Shown here: positions 8,601-17,407 of the stretch, one piece after another
How the letters are laid out: every line of letters begins with the position of its first letter
How positions within the stretch are numbered: position 1 is the first letter of the stretch
DNA from: Desmonostoc vinosum HA7617-LM4
GTDB lineage: Bacteria > Cyanobacteriota > Cyanobacteriia > Cyanobacteriales > Nostocaceae
NCBI GenBank assembly: GCA_019359515.1
Contig: JAHHHC010000005.1
Span: 230,531-294,530 of the forward strand
Direction of reading: 5' to 3'
Length of the DNA stretch: 64,000 nucleotides
The notes under the pieces: model-generated
Told to the model about the DNA's origin: nothing
The model's input: only the letters and a program-made list of their open reading frames with translations
Databases searched by the model: none
Made by a program: the position numbers and the translations under genes

Positions 8601-8824
8601 GCAGTCATGGTGCTGGTCGGCTACTGTCTAGAAATAAGGCAAAAAACACTTACACTCTTGATGATTTAATTGCCCAAACAAAGGGCGTAGAGTGTCGCAA
8701 AGATGAAGGTGTACTAGATGAGATTCCAGGTGCTTATAAACCGATAGATGAGGTGATGAACAACCAATCTGACCTTGTGGAAGTTGTAGCAACGCTCAAG
8801 CAAGTTGTTTGTGTCAAAGGTTAA
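5639..8824 (+). CDS. rtcB: RNA-splicing ligase RtcB containing two inteins
   Basis: The 1061-residue reading frame encodes a 393-residue RtcB extein split by two protein introns. RtcB joins 2',3'-cyclic-phosphate or 3'-phosphate RNA ends to 5'-OH ends using GTP and Mn2+. Visible RtcB motifs are GVDIG-CGMSA (metal-binding Cys), LGGGNHFLEV, LHSGSRN, VNCHHNYAE and FCS-CSHGAGR (the His that becomes guanylylated). The first intein (residues 78-335) interrupts just before the metal-binding Cys and the second (578-987) just before CSHGAGR, so the enzyme should be inactive until both splice. The gene stands alone; the start is the only ATG that gives the usual RtcB N-terminus. Confidence 0.95.
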   Translation: MPYEKLEITTPAPVLSWANHPLGSEEIKMVKNVASLPFVFKHVALMPDVHLGKGALVGSVIATKEAIIPAAVGVDIGCFVGDTLIPLVDGQSYRIQDLVDWGKEFIVYACSPTGRIVAAKATAKLTRRNAPLVKVILDNAEEIICTPEHQFMLRDGTYREAQSLQAGTSLMPFYSQTDKDGYTLIAQPYSSKWQKAHWIIAKSGLLGKITKFEGQRTYAERGTKNILQYMQQQPEHFKNAVTDNGRRGKQYLVKYNTSEKGRAKSQEIANRNYTCEICAMEVKTPIGLHNHPTKEHQCNHKVAAVISLNYTEDVYCLTVPEHHNFALTAGVFVHNCGMSAIKTPFTAEKLEGKLKKIRLDIEAAIPTGFSENKDVEKTVTNWQRWRDFKDLHPGVQDLQGKAMRQMGSLGGGNHFLEVCLDTENQVWLMLHSGSRNIGNNLAQCHIHTAKELLKLAGNHLPDPDLSYFVAGTPEFRAYWNDLQWAQDYARVNRDVMMARFKRIVEKHLAGGKAIKPLLEVNCHHNYAEKEVHFDEDVYVTRKGAVRAQTEDYGIIPGSMGAKSFIVKGKGNAHSFCSCFPAGTQVLTELGLMNIEDVFNSSQPIKLISYNQQLQKFEAKSILEQSDRLALVQTYSFSQTRRRLDNTITCTPDHPFATYEQGKLTYEPIDNIALAAGGAIVPTHVNIRSNLTWEEQDINFYYLLGVILADGTIHLKQRKNAPEINSRPREGKYLNAYVRIYQSSEPSKQEFVKYLEKLLHSYTHEVSLRTQKPRNANLRGKAITGWGLVEITVSDLSFVEKVKELIPNLSNILLANPYLALYFLAGYLDGDGTHNRNTVSISISKKPMFTILITALLSLGVAYKVYRNRNNYVVEFRDNETLNKLRTICQRLIIDEPPQRLYADKLLLAQSLTGGKLKCDDLTSLAKAGKMVNVAKFQGQFIDDSLAMNRVIKVDAGEKYLPVYNFTVEDNHNYIVFTEYYTPILVHNCSHGAGRLLSRNKAKNTYTLDDLIAQTKGVECRKDEGVLDEIPGAYKPIDEVMNNQSDLVEVVATLKQVVCVKG
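5870..6643 (+). other. intein 1 in RtcB (258 residues)
   Basis: The intein starts with Cys (CFVGDTLIPL), has a block-B-like CTPEHQF, and ends VPEHHNFALTAGVFVHN followed by extein Cys+1. A central insert contains Cys pairs and histidines (YTCEICAMEV, then GLHNHPTKEHQC), resembling a small zinc-binding or HNH-type nuclease region rather than LAGLIDADG. All residues needed for splicing (Cys1, block-B His, terminal His-Asn, Cys+1) are visible. Confidence 0.88.
7370..8599 (+). other. intein 2 in RtcB with LAGLIDADG homing endonuclease (410 residues)
   Basis: The intein starts CFPAGTQVLTELG, has block-B CTPDHPF, and ends VEDNHNYIVFTEYYTP then ILVHN before extein Cys+1. Two LAGLIDADG-type motifs are visible: LLGVILADGTI and FLAGYLDGDGT. 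The dodecapeptide acidic residues are intact, so both splicing and DNA cleavage look possible. Confidence 0.92.
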
Positions 8825-8871
8825 GCGACTTCGGTGAGGGGGATGTGGTTCGACTCCGCTCACCAACCGGG

Positions 8872-9004
8872 GATGAGGGAGATGAGGGAGATGAGGGAGA
8901 TGAGGGAGATGAGGGAGATGAGGGAGATGAGGGAGAAAATTTCTCCGCGTCCCCGCGTCCCCGCGTCCCAATTCCCCAATCCCCAGTCCCCAGTCCCCAG
9001 TCCC
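8872..9004. repeat. three adjoining STRR tracts
   Basis: Seven perfect copies of GATGAGGGA (8872-8934) are followed by three copies of CCGCGTCC (8945-8968), then CCCCAAT and three CCCCAGT heptamers (to about 9003). The tract fills most of the gap between rtcB and the kinase gene and creates a false ORF through its regular period. Confidence 0.9.
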
Positions 9005-9138
9005 ATCTAGTAAGTAATTAGCCGGATATGATACGATAAATCTAACTGTGGCTCAGTTTTTTCTCTTCCAAACAAAAAAATCAGTATTAGAAAAGACATG
9101 GTACCACAAGACACCCTGGTTCTCACTGGCGCTAATTT

Positions 9139-10671
9139 ATGCAAACGCTGCTAAACAATCGCTACCAAGTTATTGGGAAACTGGGGGGTGGTGGTTTTGG
9201 AGAAACTTTCCTTGCAAAAGATATCCAAATGCCATCTAACCGTAACTGCGTAATTAAACAGCTCAAGCCGATTCACAATAACACCCAGATCTATCAACTG
9301 GTGCAAGAAAGGTTTCAACGAGAAGCTGCAATTCTAGAAGACTTGGGCGATTTTAGTGAGCAGATCCCCAGATTGTACGCCTATTTTCAGTCATCCGGGC
9401 AATTTTACTTAGTTCAGGAGTGGATTCAAGGCGATACACTCACGACCAAGATGCAACAGCAGGGGTTATTTAGTGAAAGTGCTGTTAGCGGAATTTTAGT
9501 AAATTTGTTGCCGACTTTGGAGTACGTACACTCAAAAGGCATCATTCACCGTGATATCAAGCCGGATAATATTATCTTGCGTCATCGTGATGGTAAACCG
9601 GTGCTGATTGATTTTGGTGCTGTCCGGGAAACTATGGGAACGGTGGTGAATTCTCAAGGCAATCCCACCAGTTCGATAGTAATTGGTACGCCAGGGTATA
9701 TGGCAAGCGAACAAGCAGCCGGAAGACCTGTTTTTTCGAGTGATTTATATAGCTTAGGAATTACAGCTATTTATCTGCTGACAGGGAAACAGCCACAAGA
9801 TTTACAGGTAGATCCACGCACAGGTGAAATTATCTGGCACACAACGGCGTTGAATGTGAGTCCGGCGCTGATAGCAATTATAAACAGGATGATCGCCTAT
9901 CATCCCCGCGATCGCTTCGCCACCGCCAGAGAAATGCTAGAAGTCCTGCTATCTCCACCAACAGAAATCCCCCCACCAACACAGCCTCACTATAGCCAGC
10001 CACCCAGGTTAAATACACCACCCCCCGTCACACCTCAAAATACAACTCCTGTCACTCCAATACCTGCCTATCAAGCTGATAATCAAGCTGACGGGAAAAA
10101 GAAAATCCCTATGGGTAGTATCATTGCAGGTGGTTTGATTGGTGGTTTGTTAATGGCTGGTTTCCTTTTCAAACAAGTACCCCAATCGTTAGTAGGACAA
10201 CCAGAAACACAGCAAACAACTTCATCTAGCGAACCAACCACAGAACCAAGCGAGTCTCCATCACCTACACAATCGCCATCTCCTGAGAATACTGTTCCTT
10301 CTACCACAGATCCAACACCAACTCCTAGCCCCACCTCAGCCACAACCGATGTCTTTGGGGCGATTTCCTACTCTCCTTCAAAAAGAATTTACGGTTCTGC
10401 AACTGCCTCATCACGGGAAGCAGCAGAAAATGATGCGCGTGAAGATTGCGAACAAAAATCTGGTGTCAAAGATTGTGCAGTACCCGTATGGTTTAAAAAT
10501 GCTTGGGGGGCTTTGGCTGTTGGTTCTAATGGTGCATATGGTTCAGGATGGGGATACAATCGTCGGAACCCATCATTAGGACGACTCGCAGCAGAACGGT
10601 ATGCGATACAAACCTGCCAAAGATATAAAGGGACAAATTGCCGAGTCGTTTTTAGTACAGAAGCTAGATAG
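9139..10671 (+). CDS. membrane Ser/Thr protein kinase with C-terminal DUF4189
   Basis: The 510-residue protein has an N-terminal Hanks-type kinase domain (about 8-270): glycine loop GKLGGGGFGE, Lys40 in CVIK, catalytic HRDIKPDN (137-144) and DFG (158-160). A Pro/Ser/Thr-rich linker, one membrane helix (about 328-346), a second low-complexity Ser/Thr/Pro stretch and a DUF4189 domain (about 405-505, with FGAISYSPS and WGYN) follow. The kinase would face the cytoplasm and DUF4189 the periplasm, suggesting outside sensing coupled to phosphorylation; the signal is unknown. Key catalytic residues are intact. STRR tracts flank it on both sides and no operon partner is seen. Confidence 0.9.
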   Translation: MQTLLNNRYQVIGKLGGGGFGETFLAKDIQMPSNRNCVIKQLKPIHNNTQIYQLVQERFQREAAILEDLGDFSEQIPRLYAYFQSSGQFYLVQEWIQGDTLTTKMQQQGLFSESAVSGILVNLLPTLEYVHSKGIIHRDIKPDNIILRHRDGKPVLIDFGAVRETMGTVVNSQGNPTSSIVIGTPGYMASEQAAGRPVFSSDLYSLGITAIYLLTGKQPQDLQVDPRTGEIIWHTTALNVSPALIAIINRMIAYHPRDRFATAREMLEVLLSPPTEIPPPTQPHYSQPPRLNTPPPVTPQNTTPVTPIPAYQADNQADGKKKIPMGSIIAGGLIGGLLMAGFLFKQVPQSLVGQPETQQTTSSSEPTTEPSESPSPTQSPSPENTVPSTTDPTPTPSPTSATTDVFGAISYSPSKRIYGSATASSREAAENDAREDCEQKSGVKDCAVPVWFKNAWGALAVGSNGAYGSGWGYNRRNPSLGRLAAERYAIQTCQRYKGTNCRVVFSTEAR

Positions 10672-10672
10672 G

Positions 10673-10826
10673 AGATGAGGGGGATGAGGGGGATGAGGGA
10701 GTGAGTGAGAGAGTGAGGGGACGCGGGGACGCGGGGAATAATAAATGACAATTCCCCAGTCCCCAGTCCCCAGTCCCCAGTCCCCAGTCCCCAGTCCCCA
10801 GTCCCCAATCCCCAGTCCCCAGTCCC
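10673..10826. repeat. STRR tract before lysS
   Basis: Degenerate GATGAGGGG units and GGGGACGC copies are followed by ten heptamers at 10754-10823 (nine CCCCAGT, one CCCCAAT). On the coding frame they translate as repeating PQSPVPS, which artificially extends the lysS frame upstream. Confidence 0.9.
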
Positions 10827-10879
10827 TTTTACTTTTCCAGGCATCTATAATTAATCTTGCCCTATTTAGTCTCGTTACT

Positions 10880-12406
10880 ATGTCGGAAGAAGATATCCGT
10901 GCCGCAAGGCTGGAAAAAGTAGACCAGATCAAGCAACTAGGGGCTAATCCCTATGCCTATGGTTGGGAGTCTACTGATCATGCAGCGAATTTGCAAGAAA
11001 ACTTTGCCGATTTACCTAATGGTGAGGAAGTGAATTTAGAAGTTGCCATTGCTGGACGCATTATGGCACGTCGTGTTTTCGGTAAACTGGCTTTTTTCAC
11101 CTTGCAAGATGAAACTGGCGCAATTCAGCTTTACTTAGAGAAAAATCGCATCGACGAAGGCATGGCAAATATTGATTCTGATGCCTTCAATCATCTCAAG
11201 CAACTCACAGATGCGGGTGACATCTTAGGAGTTAAAGGTACTATTAAACGGACTGAAAAGGGCGAATTATCAGTTTACGTCAAACAATACACCATCCTAA
11301 CCAAATCTCTTTTGCCCTTGCCTGATAAATGGCATGGGTTAACGGATGTTGCTAAGCGCTACCGTCAGCGCTATGTTGACTTAATTGTAAACCCCGAAGT
11401 CCGGCAAACCTTCCGCCGTCGCGCCCAAATTACTGCTGGTATTCGTCGCTATCTGGAACATCGGGATTTCTTAGAAATTGAAACACCAGTTTTGCAAAGT
11501 GAAGTTGGAGGTGCAGATGCACGCCCGTTCATCACTTACCACAACACTTTAGAAATGGAGTTGTATTTACGAATTGCCACCGAACTCCATCTCAAGCGGT
11601 TGATTGTGGGTGGTTTTGAAAAGGTGTTTGAGTTGGGGCGAGTTTTTCGTAATGAGGGAATTTCAACTCGCCATAATCCCGAATTTACCACGATTGAAAT
11701 TTACCAAGCCTATGCCGACTATAACGATATGATGGCGTTGACGGAGGGCATTATTACTACTGTTGCTCAAGAGGTACTTGGTACGTTGCAAATTAACTAC
11801 CAAGGAGAACCTGTAAATATGACACCACCTTGGCGACGGGTGACAATGCATGATTTAGTTAAAGAATATACAGGTTTAGATTTTAACTCGTTCTCAACTC
11901 TAGAAGCCGCAAAAGCAGCGAGTAAAAGTACTGGGCTGGAAGGTATAGAAGATGTACCATCGATTGGTAAACTCTTAAACGAAGCTTTTGAGCAAAAGGT
12001 AGAAACTAACTTAATTCAGCCTACTTTTGTCATTGACTATCCTGTAGAAATTTCACCCTTGGCAAAACTGCACCGTTCTAAACCTGGTTTGGTAGAACGA
12101 TTTGAATTATTTATAGTCGGACGGGAAACTGCGAATAGCTTCTCAGAACTTACCGATCCCATTGAACAAAGAGAACGCTTAGAACAACAAGCTGCCCGTA
12201 AAGCTGCTGGGGACTTAGAAGCACATGGCGTAGACGAAGATTTTCTGACAGCCTTGGAATACGGAATGCCGCCTACAGGTGGTTTGGGTATTGGAATTGA
12301 TAGATTGATCATGTTATTAACCGATTGTGCCAGTATTCGGGATGCGATCGCCTTCCCCCTACTCAAGCCAGAAAAAGCAGAATCGTCGCCAGAATCAACG
12401 ATTTAG
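10880..12406 (+). CDS. lysS: lysyl-tRNA synthetase, class II
   Basis: The 508-residue enzyme charges tRNA-Lys with lysine. An N-terminal OB-fold ([19 protein letters not shown]) is followed by the class II core with motif 1 ([18 protein letters not shown]), motif 2 ([15 protein letters not shown]) and motif 3 (GLGIGIDRL). Length and domain order match bacterial LysS. I chose the ATG at 10880, which gives the standard [17 protein letters not shown] start; an open frame continues upstream to 10745 but only through CCCCAGT repeats, so it is not counted. Confidence 0.96.
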   Translation: MSEEDIRAARLEKVDQIKQLGANPYAYGWESTDHAANLQENFADLPNGEEVNLEVAIAGRIMARRVFGKLAFFTLQDETGAIQLYLEKNRIDEGMANIDSDAFNHLKQLTDAGDILGVKGTIKRTEKGELSVYVKQYTILTKSLLPLPDKWHGLTDVAKRYRQRYVDLIVNPEVRQTFRRRAQITAGIRRYLEHRDFLEIETPVLQSEVGGADARPFITYHNTLEMELYLRIATELHLKRLIVGGFEKVFELGRVFRNEGISTRHNPEFTTIEIYQAYADYNDMMALTEGIITTVAQEVLGTLQINYQGEPVNMTPPWRRVTMHDLVKEYTGLDFNSFSTLEAAKAASKSTGLEGIEDVPSIGKLLNEAFEQKVETNLIQPTFVIDYPVEISPLAKLHRSKPGLVERFELFIVGRETANSFSELTDPIEQRERLEQQAARKAAGDLEAHGVDEDFLTALEYGMPPTGGLGIGIDRLIMLLTDCASIRDAIAFPLLKPEKAESSPESTI

Positions 12407-12717
12407 CAGACTGGCGTTGAGATAATTCCATAGCAAGCGTTCGTAGTGAAGTACCTACACTTCCCTTCGGGTAAGTGTAGGCTTCCCGTCTCATTAAAAT
12501 TTCTCCCTTGTCCCCCTTCGGGTGACGCTCGCAAGCTCGCTCTAAGCGAAGCTATGCCGCAGGCTTTACGCTGCGCTAACGCAGTCGCCTGCGGAGGGAA
12601 ACCCTCCTTTACTCGCTGTCTCACCGCGTCTCCCTATCTCCGCGTCAGCCAAATCATAAGTCTTTAAACGGATATGATATTATGCCCTGCGGGAAGCCGC
12701 TGCGCGTCTAAGGCAGT
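12407..12717. repeat. intergenic hairpin and palindromic repeat cluster
   Basis: A stem CCTACACTT/AAGTGTAGG (12454-12481) just after lysS may act in transcript ending, although no T-run follows. A dispersed repeat at 12536-12581 (CTCGCTCTAAGCGAAG, then CTATGCCGCAGGC) recurs twice near 38.9 kb. The rest is similar palindromic filler (for example CGCCTGCGGAGGG). No gene is supported. Confidence 0.75.
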
Positions 12718-14844
12718 TTAATTTTGAGTAGATAATATTGTGTAAGCTTCGTTAAATTGATGCATCTTCTCTTGAGCTTGTTTTTGCATCTGTGGTTGAT
12801 TTACAAATAAATCAGGATGCCATTTTTTAACTAAAGTTCGATAAGCTTGTTTCACCTCAGCTAAAGAAGCATTCGGCTGCAATCCTAAAATACTATAGGC
12901 GCGAGTTAGCTGATCTTTTTCTGCTTGAGTTTTAGGTTGTTTAGGTGCTTGATTTGTCTGCTGTTTTTTGCCAGAATTATGCATTTGCGCTTTCATTCTA
13001 GCGATTTCTTCATCAAGTTCCCAAGCTCGAAATTTGGCCTCTACCTCTTCTGGCTTTGGTGATGGAGATTCTACAGTTTTTTTAGTATTATTGACAGTAG
13101 TTTTTTCTGGTTGTGGCGAATATTGCCAGGTAGTATTTTGATGTTTTGCTATTTCTTGATAAGGCTGATATTGGGAATTTATTCCTGCTTCTTTTAACTT
13201 CTGCAACAATTGATTAAAACCATTTTGTAACCGTTGCAAATCTTCATACTTGTTGGCGATTTCTAGTGGTTCTTTGGTGGCTTGAAAGCGAATTACATTT
13301 TTGGCTTTTTGCTCATATTCAGCCAAAATTGATAAACCTTGACTACTAAAGCGATCTAAATAATTTTCGGTTGCGGCTATACAAAGTGCAGCAACCTGCT
13401 GATGATAAGATGCTTTTGCTGATTTCTCATCTTGTTCTTGAATATTTTTGTTTAACAAATAAGAAATACTCCCAACAACAGCAGCACCTACAGGCCCACC
13501 CAATAACCAACCAATCCCACTACCCACTGCAATTGAACCAGTTTCACTCAAGCTATCAGTATTACTTGGCTGCGGAGGTAGCGTTATTTGTGGTTCGCTA
13601 GGAAAGGGGATTAATAAATCTTCTGGTTGTTCTTCCTGGAAAAATTCGTAAGCTTGATAAAGCCATTTTACTATAGCTTGTTGTAAGTCTATTAGGTCTT
13701 TTTTCAGAGTATTTACTTGCCAAGACCTAAAATTATTTTCTGCTAGCGCGACGGCAGCATCAGTTTGATATTTAGTCAGTAAGTTAGTTAAAGTTAGCCA
13801 ATTACGTAACTCTTCTACACTAGCAACGAAGCCTTTAGTAATTAAGTTGGCTGCTTTTTGTTTGATTTCAATTTTAGCTTTTTGTTTATCATTAAACGAC
13901 TCAATTTCACTAATTAGAGGGTCAATTTTAGCTTTAAATAATAGTTGAATTTGAGATGCGATCGCCTGCACTCTTGGCAAACGCACACTACCACGATTTG
14001 GGTGCAAAATACCCACAATATTTTGTAAAGCTGCTTCAAAAGCTGCTAAGCCGCTACTATTAGCTTCGGCTACATCTCCTTTTAATCTAGCCCTCAAAGC
14101 AGGTAAAGCATCAACACGATATAAATTACTAAAACCTGATGGTAATTCTGCTCGAAAGCTTTCAGCAACAAATAATAACCGATTTTGAACTTGTTTTTGT
14201 TCTTCAGGTTCGAGTAAGTTAAGAAAATTGGCGACAAAAATTACTGTTTTAATGCCGCGATCTAATAACCAATCTCGCAGGTTTTCACGCTCACCCAAGG
14301 TCATTAATTTACGTGCATCTAATAACTGTATTACTAAATCTGCACTTAAAAGGCGATCGCGCACTAAATTATCTTGTTCTTCTCTGTCATTTGTACCAGG
14401 TAAATCTACAAATTCTACACCCGTTTCTAAAAAAGGATGGGGACAAAAAACCTCTACGGAGGTTACATCTTGTCGCATCTGGCGATTACCATCAAGAACT
14501 GCGAATTTTTGTAAAATTTCTGTGCCGCTGCGATCAATTTCTGTACTATCTACTAACATGATGCGAGTTCGTACCTCTGAGCCATACTTGACGGTAATTG
14601 CTGCACCTGTTGTGGGGATTAAATCAATTGGTAATGTCCGATTGCCTAGCATGGCATTTAATAAGGTGGATTTGCCATGATTAAATGGGCCAAAAACCGC
14701 AATCTGAAAGTTAGGATTAGTTAAATAATTATTAATAGCAAGTATGTCTTGATATATTTGCGATTTACTTTCTAAGTTCAGTAATGCAGATGCGGCTTGG
14801 AGAGAGTTTATTAAGTCTTGATAAGTTTTATCCTGTTGTTGCAT
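12718..14844 (-). CDS. dynamin-like GTPase with C-terminal J-domain
   Basis: The 708-residue protein has a dynamin-type GTPase: P-loop GPFNHGKS (52-59), switch threonines in IPTTGAA, and G3 DLPGTND. A long helical middle region contains a glycine-rich hydrophobic stretch (GWLLGGPVGAAVVGSISYLL) that could insert in membrane. The last ~65 residues form a J-domain (AYSILGLQPNASLAEVKQAY, with the HPD motif at 676-678), which would stimulate a DnaK-type Hsp70. Joining dynamin and J-domain in one chain is unusual. It is the last gene of the three-gene minus-strand cluster, 138 bases after the BDLP1-like gene. The canonical G4 motif is not clear (NFLN). Confidence 0.85.
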   Translation of the reverse strand: MQQQDKTYQDLINSLQAASALLNLESKSQIYQDILAINNYLTNPNFQIAVFGPFNHGKSTLLNAMLGNRTLPIDLIPTTGAAITVKYGSEVRTRIMLVDSTEIDRSGTEILQKFAVLDGNRQMRQDVTSVEVFCPHPFLETGVEFVDLPGTNDREEQDNLVRDRLLSADLVIQLLDARKLMTLGERENLRDWLLDRGIKTVIFVANFLNLLEPEEQKQVQNRLLFVAESFRAELPSGFSNLYRVDALPALRARLKGDVAEANSSGLAAFEAALQNIVGILHPNRGSVRLPRVQAIASQIQLLFKAKIDPLISEIESFNDKQKAKIEIKQKAANLITKGFVASVEELRNWLTLTNLLTKYQTDAAVALAENNFRSWQVNTLKKDLIDLQQAIVKWLYQAYEFFQEEQPEDLLIPFPSEPQITLPPQPSNTDSLSETGSIAVGSGIGWLLGGPVGAAVVGSISYLLNKNIQEQDEKSAKASYHQQVAALCIAATENYLDRFSSQGLSILAEYEQKAKNVIRFQATKEPLEIANKYEDLQRLQNGFNQLLQKLKEAGINSQYQPYQEIAKHQNTTWQYSPQPEKTTVNNTKKTVESPSPKPEEVEAKFRAWELDEEIARMKAQMHNSGKKQQTNQAPKQPKTQAEKDQLTRAYSILGLQPNASLAEVKQAYRTLVKKWHPDLFVNQPQMQKQAQEKMHQFNEAYTILSTQN

Positions 14845-14982
14845 GATAGTGTAAAAAGTTCACGCAGAGGCGCAGAGGCGCAGAGAGGAAAATGAAAAAT
14901 CAGGCTTTGTAAGAGGTTTAAACTATACATTTAGTCATTTGTGTTACCAAAGACAAATGACTAACGACGGTTACTATGTGAA

Positions 14983-17067
14983 TTAGTCGCTGTAGTAAGC
15001 TAATAAGTTACTATATGCAGCTTCAATTTTTTGTAATTGAGCGATTATTTCTTCCTGCAAGGCTTTTAATCTTTTTAATTCGCTTTCTCGATTAATTTCA
15101 CGTGTTTGTTTCTGTTTGACTAAGTTTTCTAATTCAGATTTGCGAGAGTTAATATCGTCGTTGATGCGTTTGCTTACTTCTCTTTCGTAGGAGTTGAAGC
15201 ATTCTTTTACTGCATTGTATACGGTTTTTGATTGTTCATTGGCGACTTCGGGTAGGTATTTTACTAGTTCTTTTTTGGCGGTTTTAACTAACTCTTTACG
15301 CGCTTGATCTGCTTGTAGAAAGCCTACTCCTAAACCTAGTAATGCGAACCCAATTGGGCCTAAGAAAACTCCTGTGACTGCTGTTAGAATGCCGCCAATG
15401 CCAATCACGGTGAAATAGTTTAATAAGATATTTTTCCAGTCAAACCCAGCGCCAGCTAGTGCTACTCCAGCTAAGTTGCCCTCGGATAACGATAACAATC
15501 CCATTGCCCATTTTGCCCATGTAGGGGAGTTATCGTGTTCTGTGCTATTGTTAGCGTTGATTTTAACTGTTTGACCAGTTAATTTTTCTGTAATCTGATC
15601 TGTAACTTGACTGTAAGAAGCACCATATTTGGCAGCACTGCGAGAAAGTTTTCTAAAAGCTGCATCGATATCTTTTTCGGCGGTTAAAGTCCAAGCAGCA
15701 GATTTATCGGCAATGTATTGTTCAAAGGCTTTTTGTAAGGCGTTGTTAAATGCTTCTCGTTTACCGCTACTGAGAAAATCAAGTAGATTTAGTTCTGGTT
15801 GATAACGCAAAAAATCGGTTTCAAAGGTGTTACCTAAGTTTAAAACGTAGCTGCGAAAAGATTCGGATATTTCCCTTGCTTGAGAATCTCTGGTGTTAAG
15901 AATTTCTTTTTGAAATTGATCGCGGATACCTGTGAGTTTGTTGAATTCTGGTTCTACTGATTCAATACGTTTTTTCAATTCATCAACATCTTGATCAAGT
16001 AAGGGAATACGTCTGGCTATGGCTTCACGGGTATGATTTACGGTTTGTCTAGCTAATGTTCTCACTTGACGTAATTCTGCGATCGCACGTTCTCTTGTAA
16101 GAAAAGTATTCAACGCTCCCATGAACTCTACAAAGCCTGTACCATCTAATTCAGCTTCAGGATTCTTCAAACGTCGTCTTAATGCTTGAATCGATGACAA
16201 CTCAAATACACGTTCATCATAAATGTTCTGTCCATCTACATGACAATATTCTGATAAATTGGCTGTGAAAACTTGTCGCAGCCTGTCTTCTGCTGCTGTT
16301 AATTCTTCTATATCATCGGGATCAATCAATGATTCTCGCACCTGATCCCAAGCATTAATTAGGAAGAAAACCGTCAATCCTCTACCTTTTATATAATTTT
16401 CTAAATAGCGTCGTTCACCTAAAGTACAAGGTTGCGACGCCCTCATCACAAACAGAATTGCATGACAATTGTTTACATAGCTTAAAGATAATTCGTTACG
16501 CGCTTCTGTGTCATTTAATCCCGGACTATCAACAATTTCAATTCCTTTTTCTAGTAGCGTTAAAGGATACTCAACTACTGCATAATCAACGTCAGGAAAT
16601 GCTTGTTTTTTCTCTTGCTCTAATTTTTTAGCCTCTGCTGGGTCAATTGTATATTTATGTTTAAAAGTTTGAAAATCTAACTGTTGTGGACTTTTACCAT
16701 CGTTAAAATGAATCGTAACTTTCTTTTGCGAACCGTAGCGTAAAATCGTTAACACCGCTGTACAGGGGTTAACATCGCTTGGTAATAAATTTTCACCAAT
16801 TAAAGCATTGAGAAACGTACTTTTACCCCGTTTCATATCGCCTAAAACTAAAAGACGAAATACACCTTCTTTGAGGTTTTTGCTGGCGATCGCAATATCT
16901 TCAATGTTTCGTTCTAAACTGAGTTTACCTGAAGACGCTTCTCCGGCTAACTCAGCCTGATTAATTGTTTGGGCAATTTTATGCAAACATTCAGAAATAT
17001 CCGATCGCACCTGAGCAACACGCTCTAAATCTTGGATAAATTTATCAGCTGCTACTTGTTCTACCAT
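14983..17067 (-). CDS. bacterial dynamin-like protein, BDLP1 orthologue
   Basis: The 694-residue protein closely resembles Nostoc punctiforme BDLP1, a GTPase that binds and tubulates lipid bilayers. Visible are P-loop LGDMKRGKSTF, switch region PSDVNPCTAVLT, G3 VDSPGLND and G4 NAWD, a long helical neck/trunk, and the membrane paddle as a hydrophobic Gly-rich segment (YFTVIGIGGILTAVTG, then GFALLGLGVGFL). Two ATGs are adjacent; the second puts the P-loop Lys at residue 82, as in BDLP1, so I use it. It follows the small coiled-coil membrane protein after about 13 bases and precedes the J-domain dynamin, implying joint function in membrane remodelling. Confidence 0.93.
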   Translation of the reverse strand: MVEQVAADKFIQDLERVAQVRSDISECLHKIAQTINQAELAGEASSGKLSLERNIEDIAIASKNLKEGVFRLLVLGDMKRGKSTFLNALIGENLLPSDVNPCTAVLTILRYGSQKKVTIHFNDGKSPQQLDFQTFKHKYTIDPAEAKKLEQEKKQAFPDVDYAVVEYPLTLLEKGIEIVDSPGLNDTEARNELSLSYVNNCHAILFVMRASQPCTLGERRYLENYIKGRGLTVFFLINAWDQVRESLIDPDDIEELTAAEDRLRQVFTANLSEYCHVDGQNIYDERVFELSSIQALRRRLKNPEAELDGTGFVEFMGALNTFLTRERAIAELRQVRTLARQTVNHTREAIARRIPLLDQDVDELKKRIESVEPEFNKLTGIRDQFQKEILNTRDSQAREISESFRSYVLNLGNTFETDFLRYQPELNLLDFLSSGKREAFNNALQKAFEQYIADKSAAWTLTAEKDIDAAFRKLSRSAAKYGASYSQVTDQITEKLTGQTVKINANNSTEHDNSPTWAKWAMGLLSLSEGNLAGVALAGAGFDWKNILLNYFTVIGIGGILTAVTGVFLGPIGFALLGLGVGFLQADQARKELVKTAKKELVKYLPEVANEQSKTVYNAVKECFNSYEREVSKRINDDINSRKSELENLVKQKQTREINRESELKRLKALQEEIIAQLQKIEAAYSNLLAYYSD

Positions 17068-17080
17068 CATCGCACCTTAA

Positions 17081-17407
17081 TTAACGAGTATTTATTTGAG
17101 AATCAAAGAATAGTTTATAAGATACAAAAGTCAGAGCTGCTACAATAATAATCCCAGCCAATATTGCTGCTATTCTGACAGCAATCAACACAGTAACACC
17201 AATAGCGATAAGCTTCGCACCCAGAATAAATTTTTTCATCCATGGCTTTTGAGAGTTTGGCTGTTGATGCTTCACAGTTTGATAAAAAGGCGCATCAGGA
17301 TCATGGATCTTAGCTTCCATTTCCCGGAGTCGCAGTTCCATTTCTCGTTGTCTTAGTAGGCGTTCTCGTTGTTCGAGTTCCTCGTGGCGATCGTTTTGAG
17401 ATGTCAT
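17081..17407 (-). CDS. small coiled-coil membrane protein in dynamin cluster
   Basis: The 108-residue protein has an N-terminal charged helix rich in Glu, Arg and Leu with heptad character (about 5-40), a short linker and one or two closely spaced hydrophobic segments (about 62-98), ending in a short polar tail. I do not recognise a named family. It is the first gene of the minus-strand cluster and lies immediately upstream of the BDLP1-like gene, so it may recruit or anchor the dynamin pair at the membrane; that role is inferred from position only. Confidence 0.7.
   Translation of the reverse strand: MTSQNDRHEELEQRERLLRQREMELRLREMEAKIHDPDAPFYQTVKHQQPNSQKPWMKKFILGAKLIAIGVTVLIAVRIAAILAGIIIVAALTFVSYKLFFDSQINTR

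Noticed and set aside
8714..9021. ORFs on both strands rich in GDE or PHL repeats
   Set aside because: They arise from the 9-bp GATGAGGGA tract, whose period is a multiple of three; no protein family is implied.
10745..10879. N-terminal extension of lysS with repeating PQSPVPS
   Set aside because: It is entirely the CCCCAGT heptamer tract plus spacer; the conserved LysS start lies at 10880.
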